Source of the DNA: JAZDOK01 sp043798715
GTDB taxonomy: Bacteria; Vulcanimicrobiota; JAZDOK01
Reading direction: 5' to 3'
Length of the DNA stretch: 17,763 bases
Assembly (NCBI GenBank): GCA_043798715.1
Contig: JAZDOK010000059.1
Span: 1 to 17,763 of the forward strand
A program made the position numbers and the translations under genes. The notes under the pieces are model-generated. The model saw nothing but the letters and a program-made list of their open reading frames with translations. It was not told where the DNA came from and ran no database searches. Shown here in pieces: positions 12,001-17,763 of the stretch. Positions within the stretch are counted from its first letter, which is position 1. Every line of letters begins with the position of its first letter.

Positions 12001-15000
12001 CTATTTCAGCGTGACGATCGCCGCCGACGGAAAGGAAACCTGGAGTACCTCAAGGGGAGAGACTGTTTTCGTCGTCCCGGAGAAGTATTTTGATTCCAGT
12101 ATTGGGAAATATCGCTTCCGGCGGAGCATAGATGCGGGGAACTCCACTAACGCCGAAGGAGAGTATTACGGCCAGACTCAGGTGGCAGCCAACGGAGCTC
12201 TCATCCTGGCGAGCCGCTTCCGCCCGGCGGAACGTCTCTTCATACCGGATCTGGGCCGCCTCTACCTCACGGCGGGCTCCCTTGCCGGAGGCCGGGAAGT
12301 TCTCGATCAGAGGCAGCTCCCCGACGGCACTTATCAATTCAGGCATCCCGACGGCCTTACCTCCGTCTTGAAACCGGATTGGACACGCGAAATTTACGCT
12401 CAGAACGGCCTGGCCTTAAAGACGCTGGCCGACGGGACTTACCTCTGGTCCTTCCCCGAGGCCGGAGTCACCTATGACGGCGTAAACGCGCACGTCGGGA
12501 ACGTCGCCATTTCTTCATCGAGTGATTCCAGCGGATTCTACCTGAGCCTCCCCAACAGGGATCTTCTCACCGTCAACACGACGGACTTTTCAGTCACCAC
12601 CTACTACGCCGACGGAAAAAAGAGAATTTTTAACTCCGACGGCACCTTCACTCTTTATGACCGGAACCGGGTGGAGATCGCCAACCCCGACCCCATCCAA
12701 ATCGCCAATCCCGACGGCTATGTCATCACCAGGGCTGATGACGGCACCATGACCCTGATCCTTTCCGACGGCACCCGGGTGCCGCTGACGGAAGGACAGG
12801 ACCTCTCCCTCTCCGATCCCGGGGGGCGCGTCTTTTTCCGCATATATGCCGACGGGCGGCGGGAGACCCTGGTGGACGGAATAAGGACCGTCCTCTACGA
12901 GGCGGACGGAGACACCTTCTTCTCCGCCTACTCGGCCTGGGATGGCAGCCTCCTGGCCACCCTCACCCCCGTCCAAATCCAGAGTGCGGTGGATACGGCT
13001 CTTTCCGGGGTGAGCGGCGCCACTGCCGAGGTGAGAGCGGCCGTCTCGCAGGCTCTCAAAGAAGGTCTCAGGGAAGGGCGTACCGACTACCGGTATCTGG
13101 CTGTAGAATCCCTCTTCCAGGCCGGTCTTTCTTCGGATCCCACCTGGGTAGCCGCTAAAGCAGTTTCTCTCATAAATGCCCTCAACCTTCACGAGCTTCC
13201 CGGCGGCGCGACCGCGGCCTCTCTCCACACCGCCGCCCACCAGCTCATGGACGGAGTGAGCGGGGCCAGCCAGGCGTATATAGACTATATCGGAACGTAT
13301 ATCTACAACGGCCTCATGGCCGGAAGAAGCGACTACCTGCAATTGGCCGAGGACGCTATCCACGAGGCGGCCCGGGTGAAACTCAATTACTATTACACCA
13401 CCGCCTCCCAGCTGGCCTGGGTGGCGGCTAAGGCGCAGAGTTTTCTAAACCTGGCTGACCTGCTCCCGGACCCGGTGACACAACCGCCTCTTCCCTCCGG
13501 CCTCACCTCACAGATTCTCCACGACGCCGTATATGCGGCCATGGAAGGAGTCACCGAAGCTACCACTGCCTTCAAAGATGAAATCGCCTCGCTGATGGAG
13601 GGTAAAATTTGCCAGGGCCGCAATGACTACCTGGTTCTGGCCCAGGAGTGCCTGAGGGAGGCCGCTCTCAGAGTATTGAACACCCGATACACCACCTCCG
13701 AAGAGGCGGTCTGGGTGGCCCAGATGGCCACTCAAATAACAAACAACGCGAGCATTATCGCTCTTCCTTCCGGGGTCACCTCCCAGGCCATCCACGATGC
13801 CGCCTGGGGCGTGATGAACGGAGTCTCCGGAGCCACCACCGCCTACAAGGACTACATCGCCTCATACTTCGAGAGCGGCCTCAGGCATGGAAGATCGGAC
13901 TACCTGCAATTGGCCCAGGATTCCATTCACGAGGCGGCGCGGGTCAAGCTCAATTATTACTACACCTCCGCCTCGCAACTGACCTGGGTGGCCGGCAAGG
14001 CCGGCGCCATGCTCACAAGCCTGGGGTTGCTTTCTTCCCAGCCGGCCTCGCCTCCGCCCCTTCCCTCCGGCTTCACCTCCCAGGGCATCCATGACGCCGC
14101 CTGGTCGGCCATGAGCGAAGATGCCGAGGCGACGGACGCATTTAAGGATGAAATCGCCAACCTCATCGAGGAAGGCTTGCGAGGAGGAAGGACGGATTAC
14201 CTCTCCCTGGCCGAAGAGGCCATCCATCGTTCCGGCGCCGTAAAATTAAACCGGGTCTATGTGACCTCCGAGGAAAAAGCCTGGGCGGCCCAGAGGGCCT
14301 CTCAAATAATCGCCAATCTGGGTCTGGTTCCTCTTACCGAAGGAGTCACCTCCCAGGCCATCCACGACGCAGCTTATGCAGTGATGAACGGGGAGGGCGG
14401 GGCCACCGTCGCCTACAAGGATTACATCGCCTGGTACTTTGAGAACGGCATCAGGCATGGAAGAACCGACTATCTGCAACTGGCCAAGGATTCCATCCAT
14501 GAATCCGCCCGGGTCAAGCTCAATTGTTATTACACCACCCAGAGCCAACTCAACTGGGTTGCCGCCAAAGCCGAAAGTCTTATCAAGAACGCGGGTCTCA
14601 TCGCTTTGCCGGAAGGAGTCGCCTCCGACCTTATCTCAAGAGCCGCCTGGGGGGCCATGCAGGGCGCGGGAGGAGCGACGACCGCCTACAAGGATTATAT
14701 CGCCACCTATATAGAGAGCGCTCTGCGCCATGGAAGAAGCGATTATCTGCAACTGGCCAAGGACTCCATCCACGAGGCGGCCCGGGTCAAGCTCAACTAC
14801 TACTACACCACCGAGAGCCAGCTCACCTGGGTTGCCAACAAGGCCGACTTCATTCTAAAGAGCCTCGGTTTAAGTGACCTCCCGGCCGGGATAACCGAAC
14901 AGGCGCTTAACGACGCCGTTTCCTCCGCTCTGGCCGGGGAGACGGAACCTTTCAGGGAGGCCGTGGCCCTGGCTGCCGAAAGCCTCTTCCGCCATGGGAG

Positions 15001-17763
15001 AACCGATACTCTCGCCGTTCTTCGGGACGCCCTCCACGTAGCGGCCAAAGAGACTCTTTCAATAACCTATACGACCACTTCCGAGATCGCCTGGGTGGCC
15101 CAGAGGGCCTCTCAAATCATGGCCAACCTAGGCCTGGTGGCTCTACCGGAGAACCTGACTTCCACCCTCATCCACGATGCCGCCTGGGGGATCATGGCCG
15201 GGGTGGGCGGCGCCACCGACGCCTACAAGGACTACATCGCCTGGTATTTTGAAAGCGGAATACGCCACGGGAGGACCGACTATCTGCAACTCGGAAAGGA
15301 TTCCATCTGCGAGGCCGCCCGGGTCAAACTAAATTATAACTACACGACCCAATCCCAGCTCGCCTGGGTAGCCACCAAGGCCGGAGCCATGATTACGACC
15401 CTGGGCCTGCTTTCGCTGCCCGCCAATACCACCTCAGCCGGGATCAAGGACTTGGCCTGGACGCTGATGAACGGAGTATCCGGGGCCACCACCGCCTACA
15501 AGGACTACATCGCCTTCTATTTCGAAAGCGGCATCCGTCACGGGAGGACGGACTATCTGCAACTGGCCAAAGATTCCATCCACGAGGCGGCCCGGGTCAA
15601 GCTCAATTATTACTACACCACCCAATCCCAGCTTGCCTGGGTGGACACCCAGGCCAACCTCATCGTCAACCGCTTGAATGATTTCACTCAGAACGGCAAA
15701 TACACCCTGTCCCTTTCCGGCGGGGCTACGGAAGAGCATTTCGGGAGCGGAGAGGTTGTGCTCCATCGGGCCGACGGGACTACGAAGGCGACCCATTCGA
15801 GCGGAAGCTGGGAGGAGAAGAACGCCTCAGGGCAGGTCACGAGCGCCCGCCTGGCCGACAGCCGCACGGCAACCTATGCCTACAACCAGGACGGGAGCTT
15901 CGTAAGGAGCCTCTCGGACGGAAGCGTCGAGCAGTATGATACCTCCGGCCTCATAGCCCGCACCGATTATTCCGGCGGAAGCTACCGGCTCTTTTCCTCC
16001 GACGGAACTTCCGTTTTGCACGAAACGGACGGCGGCTCAAAGACGGCCGATGCCGAAGGCTCAATCACCAGCTATGAGAAAGCAAACGGCGACGTGGAAC
16101 AGTACTTCCACGACGGGATGAAGAAGCTGACCCATCCCGACGGCTCATGGGCGGAGTATGACGCCGCGGGCCTTATTGCAAAGTCTGAGTCGGACGGAAT
16201 CACCATCACTTACCTCCACTACGGCAACGGGTCTGAAACCCGCCGGTACAGCGACGGCGCGACGCGCAAATACGACGCCTCGGGGAACCTCCTGAGCGAG
16301 ACGCTTCCCTTCAGCTTCACCGTGGCCATCGCGACCAACAATGATAACAGCCGGGCCATAACTTATTCAGCAGGAGATCGGGAGACCTATACCGCCCAGG
16401 GATCTCTCCTGGTGAGGCAGGAGGCCTCAGGCGAGATCACCCGCTTCTTCTCCGACGGGACTTCCTTCCAACCATCCGCCCAGGGCCTTACCTGGGACTA
16501 CCGCGAAGACGGGAGCCTGGCCATCACCGCTCAGAGCGGCCTCTCATGCCTGGTCTTGACCTCCTGTGTAACCACCTGGACCGATGAGGCTCAGGTCTTG
16601 ACATTTGACATTTCAGCCGAGGGCGCTCTCAGCGAGGGGGCCCTCCTCTCGGACGGCCGGGTTCGTATTGCCGAAGGCAACACCTGGACCGACTTTGACC
16701 TCTCGGCTTTTGAGACCGAGACACTTTATCTGAGCGGGGTTTCATTCAAGGAAGATGCCGCTGGTGTCGAGGAATACCTCCTGCCGAACGGCACCATCGT
16801 CACAAGATCGGCCTCCGGCTCCATATCCGCCACCGACATCTTGGGAAGTCATCCGGCAGCCTCGCTTAAGGACGATGGAAGCCTTCTTCTAACCTATGCC
16901 GACGGCAGTAAAGACAACATCTTTGCCGACGGAAAACTCGTCCATGAGAACGCCGCCGAGAACGTTATTACCACGTACAAAACAGACGGTAACACTGAAC
17001 TTCAGAACCCGGACGGCTCGGCGGCCTTGCGCAATGGAAATATTCTCCTCTCTTTCACGCCTCCGCAGGGAGCAACTCTTACCCAGAGACCGGACGGCAC
17101 TTCCGCGGCCACGCTCTCAGACGGATCGGTCTCGCGATATGCAGCGGACGGGACGCTGCTCGGAAATGACTACACCTTCCCCGGTACCGGTACGCGCCGT
17201 ATCCTCTACGGGGACGGCTCCACCACTTATGTGGCCGGATTTGGGATGGATCTCTCGGTCACTCAAAATTTTGACGGCACCTTCACGGTCGGCTTCCAGG
17301 ACGGCTCTACCTCCACCTACTCGCCGGGCGGGAACCAGAGGAGCTGGGAGCGCTCCGGAATCACCTCAGGCTACGGCGTGGATGGAGTTCTGGAAAACAT
17401 CGTTACCGAAAGCGGGATCACGATGGAACGGGCCTGGGTCAATCAGGTTCCCATCCGCACCTACCACCTCCCCGGCGGGATCACGTTATCGGCCACGGAG
17501 GATTCATCCGGAAAGCTGGGGAACTTCCAGGCCACCTTGGCGGGTGAATTCTCTCTTATGGCCACACTCAACCTTAATGATATCCTGGTTACGAACCTCT
17601 CGGATTCGTCCACCATCACTTTGACGCCCGGCTTTGAACTTAAGACCAAAGACGGGAGAGGGAATTACCTTGAGCTTCTCAGGCCGGATGGAAGCAGCGA
17701 GGCCTATCAGGTGGATGGAAGCACCTTGAGGAAGGCCGCCGACGGCTCGGTTACTTCCATTAC
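1..17763 (+). CDS. Giant repetitive protein with YD/PDG-type beta repeats and a helical repeat block, partial at both ends
   Basis: Codons starting at position 2 read through to 17761 with no TAA, TAG or TGA; I translated every line. This gives 5,920 residues with neither start nor stop inside the window, so the full protein is larger. Every other frame is broken often. Window residues 1-4320 and 5226-5920 are Asp/Gly/Thr/Ser-rich. They contain a DG dipeptide about every 20-25 residues, usually as PDG, ADG, SDG or QDG followed by T or S, and often alternate with YDxxGRL boxes. This resembles Rhs/YD and MORN_2-like repeats, which form stacked beta hairpins. Residues 4321-5225 are a predicted helical tandem repeat. 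About 26 cysteines are present, with no catalytic signature, signal peptide, convincing membrane helix or Rhs core/autoprotease motif. A secreted or surface structural role is inferred from composition only. I do not recognise a specific named family. The coding call is near certain; the function is unknown. Confidence 0.97.
422..2330 (+). repeat. Beta-rich segment with an SW-motif module present twice, 1317 nt apart
   Basis: Part of the giant ORF. Two stretches share the pattern (S)GxPLxxSWEG followed by an Ile-Arg strand. The tryptophans are encoded at 710 and 2027 (window residues 237 and 676). The similarity appears to extend upstream into strands such as ISVTLPDE (from about 425) and VSATLGGY (from about 1751), each followed by a DGT(W/F) box. 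Between the two copies, 1290-1620 is a run of YD-type boxes: LYDSQNR near 1301, EYDAGG near 1412 and EYDQDG near 1523, interleaved with PDGS, HADGS and RSDGS. The copies are well diverged, so this is an old duplication. Residue identities were read by eye. Confidence 0.6.
2331..3660 (+). repeat. PDG-box segment with YRAP units
   Basis: Part of the giant ORF. It opens with glycine-rich strands (ILPGGVQAV, VSLPEGGTYT) and then YD-type boxes (RYDVEG, FYDSQGRV, EFDSQGRV) between about 2610 and 2890. Related units follow, each with a PDG box, E(Q/Y)YRAP and a charged Gly/Glu loop leading to a short strand and Y(F/A)EDG. The clearest pair has its PDG boxes at 3053 and 3407, 354 nt (118 residues) apart. 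A weaker variant, YQPDENMNPYAPSG, starts at 3284, and a shorter related box (EPDGT then EYRPDG) starts at 3578. No enzyme or binding motif is recognisable. Confidence 0.55.
3661..6535 (+). repeat. YD-box (Rhs-like) repeat segment containing a diverged long duplication
   Basis: Part of the giant ORF and its most Rhs-like stretch. Boxes of the form (Y/F)DxxG(R/K)(L/I) are frequent: TYDSLGRLS near 3833, IYDTSGKLT near 4121, LYDPAGRIS near 5069, IYDNLGQLI near 5381, AFDELGRLI near 5549, EYDAQSRIT near 6332 and VYDSENRLI near 6449. They alternate with YADGT, YPDGT and FSDGS boxes, which is the spacing logic of YD repeats. A block containing PNGTEFHFDAEG occurs at 3926 and 5639. A block containing SRSLP(Y/F)PEGGP occurs at 4880 and 5852 and keeps nearly identical DNA (4877-4908 versus 5849-5880, one mismatch in 32). 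Family assignment to Rhs/YD or MORN_2-type repeats rests on motif resemblance and needs a profile search. No Rhs core domain or toxin tip follows. Confidence 0.65.
6536..9560 (+). repeat. Beta-rich segment with recurring LNxDGSLTIT modules
   Basis: Part of the giant ORF. YD boxes become sparse here. A different recurring module has the pattern (L)xxTLNxDGS(L/I)(T/S)IT, a gap of about ten residues, DL(S/T)R, then (I)(K/R)xxY(K/R)(S/A)D and QPDGT. The two best copies start at 7141 and 8461 and align over at least 60 residues. A third shorter copy starts at 9421 (LSAVLNQDGSLTIT followed by DGTTRTI and DLT). Weaker relatives are AEILSDGRISL near 6677 and LPTVILPSGAIRIT near 6899. The alternating hydrophobic pattern suggests beta strands, perhaps a solenoid or propeller-like stack. 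No known domain is recognised. Confidence 0.55.
9561..11110 (+). repeat. Three tandem units of about 490 nt, plus a possible fourth
   Basis: Part of the giant ORF. Units begin at NEDGTWSV (9647), NQDGTYTA (10139) and QQDGSWSV (10622), spaced 492 and 483 nt apart. Each has the order (N/Q)xDG(T/S)(W/Y), xxxx(N/F)DGS(V/S/L)S, then a (Y)(D/T)xxG box followed by a divergent strand region and, in two units, an xGLTR motif. A possible fourth relative is QSDGSYASLD at about 11051. The DPLTSSW motif with its tryptophan at 10913 also belongs to the SW-motif family seen near positions 710 and 2027. A similar box order returns at 17254-17340. Confidence 0.55.
11111..12961 (+). other. Beta-rich coding segment with few clear repeats
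   Basis: Part of the giant ORF and not intergenic; no stop interrupts it. DG boxes continue (FADGTHF, RSDGIL, LPDGTYQF, HPDGL, NSDGTF, LSDGTRV) but no long module duplication was found by eye. The composition is Asp/Gly/Thr-rich with alternating hydrophobic residues, compatible with beta strands. One Asp/Gly cluster, PDDNDGGSGTDGEG, lies at 11288-11329 and may be a loop or linker. The segment ends at AYSAWDGSLLATL, just before the helical block. No function is recognisable. Confidence 0.5.
12962..15676 (+). repeat. Ten tandem alpha-helical repeats, about 91 residues each
   Basis: Part of the giant ORF (window residues 4321-5225). Repeat starts by the LPxG-like junction are 12962 (diverged first copy, 78 residues), 13196 (98), 13490 (91), 13763 (99), 14060 (91), 14333 (91), 14606 (91), 14879 (88), 15143 (91) and 15416 (87). 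Each copy shows four likely helices: TSQAIHDAAWxVMNGV, AYKDYIAxYFESGxRHG, DYLQLAKDSIHEAARVKLN and SQLAWVAxKAxxMI. They are joined by short turns containing GR(T/S)D and YYYTT. The Ala/Leu/Lys/Glu-rich composition differs sharply from the flanks, and only one DG dipeptide occurs in the block. Copies 13490, 14060 and 14879 form a divergent subtype. DNA identity is locally high: 32 identical bases at 14765-14796 and 15575-15606. I know no family with this repeat. A rigid rod or superhelical spacer is plausible but inferred. Confidence 0.85.
15677..17761 (+). repeat. YD/PDG-type beta repeats resuming after the helical block, open at the window end
   Basis: Part of the giant ORF. From 15677 the sequence returns to the DG-rich type. 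YD boxes are dense at first: QYDTSGLIA near 15932, EYDAAGLIA near 16154 and KYDASGNLL near 16268, alternating with QDGS, SDGS and HPDGS boxes. From about 16500 to 17000 YD boxes thin out, and boxes like LLSDGRVRIAEG resemble those of the 6536-9560 segment. At 17254-17340 the order NFDGTF, FQDGST, TYSPGG matches the units of about 490 nt near 9647-10740. The reading frame continues past the window end, so no C-terminal sorting or anchoring signal can be judged. Confidence 0.6.

Noticed and set aside
12590..13363. 257-codon ORF on the - strand, the longest competing ORF
   Set aside because: It lies wholly opposite the giant frame and crosses the boundary between beta and helical repeats. Its translation shows no domain logic, so it is a shadow of GC-rich codons on the + strand.
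13196..15676. Regularly spaced direct DNA repeats that could be taken for a CRISPR array or a satellite
   Set aside because: The period of about 273 nt is an exact multiple of three and the repeats stay in frame as a conserved protein repeat. There is no short palindromic repeat with unique spacers.
16896..17624. 242-codon ORF on the + strand in another frame
   Set aside because: It overlaps the continuous main frame, and its Pro/Ser/Thr/Arg-rich translation is typical of frame-shifted reading of DG-box codons.
1..17763. Promoters, ribosome binding sites, terminators or small RNAs within the window
   Set aside because: Every base is inside the open frame. Internal ATG codons and AGGAG-like strings occur by chance in GAG/GGA-rich coding sequence, and nothing supports internal regulation.

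Overview
The whole window is the inside of one enormous protein-coding gene on the + strand. The frame whose codons start at positions 2, 5, 8 and so on runs from the first base to the last without a stop: 5,920 complete codons, roughly 600 kDa of protein. Neither the start nor the end of the gene is present. The other five frames hold only short chance ORFs, the longest being 257 codons. I see no intergenic DNA, RNA gene, promoter, terminator, mobile element or CRISPR array.

The protein is almost entirely repetitive. Most of it (2-12961 and 15677-17761) is beta-type sequence rich in Asp, Gly, Thr and Ser. It is built on short boxes of the kind PDG(T/S), alternating in many places with YDxxG(R/S)L boxes, and resembles the YD repeats of Rhs/teneurin/Tc-toxin shells and the related MORN_2/YwqK-type repeats. 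Larger duplicated modules lie on top of these boxes: an SW-motif module near 710 and 2027; YRAP units at 3050-3640; a long YD-box duplication at 3720-6530; an LNxDGSLTIT module at 7141, 8461 and 9421; and units of about 490 nt at 9600-10740. A very different block, 12962-15676, is ten copies of a predicted alpha-helical repeat, mostly 91 residues long, with the core motif GRxDYLQLA...EAARVKLNYYYTT. The beta-type repeats then resume.

No catalytic motif, signal peptide, convincing membrane segment or anchoring domain is visible inside the window. Cysteine is rare (about 26 in 5,920 residues). The simplest reading is a secreted or surface-displayed giant structural protein, such as an adhesin, a filament or a shell-like delivery protein. 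This is inference.

Organism: GC is in the high 50s per cent by eye and the code looks standard bacterial. Giant bacterial genes of this kind have been reported in Omnitrophota and also in Chlorobi, Planctomycetota and a few others. Omnitrophota is my first guess for an uncultured source, at low to moderate confidence, because no phylogenetic marker gene is present.
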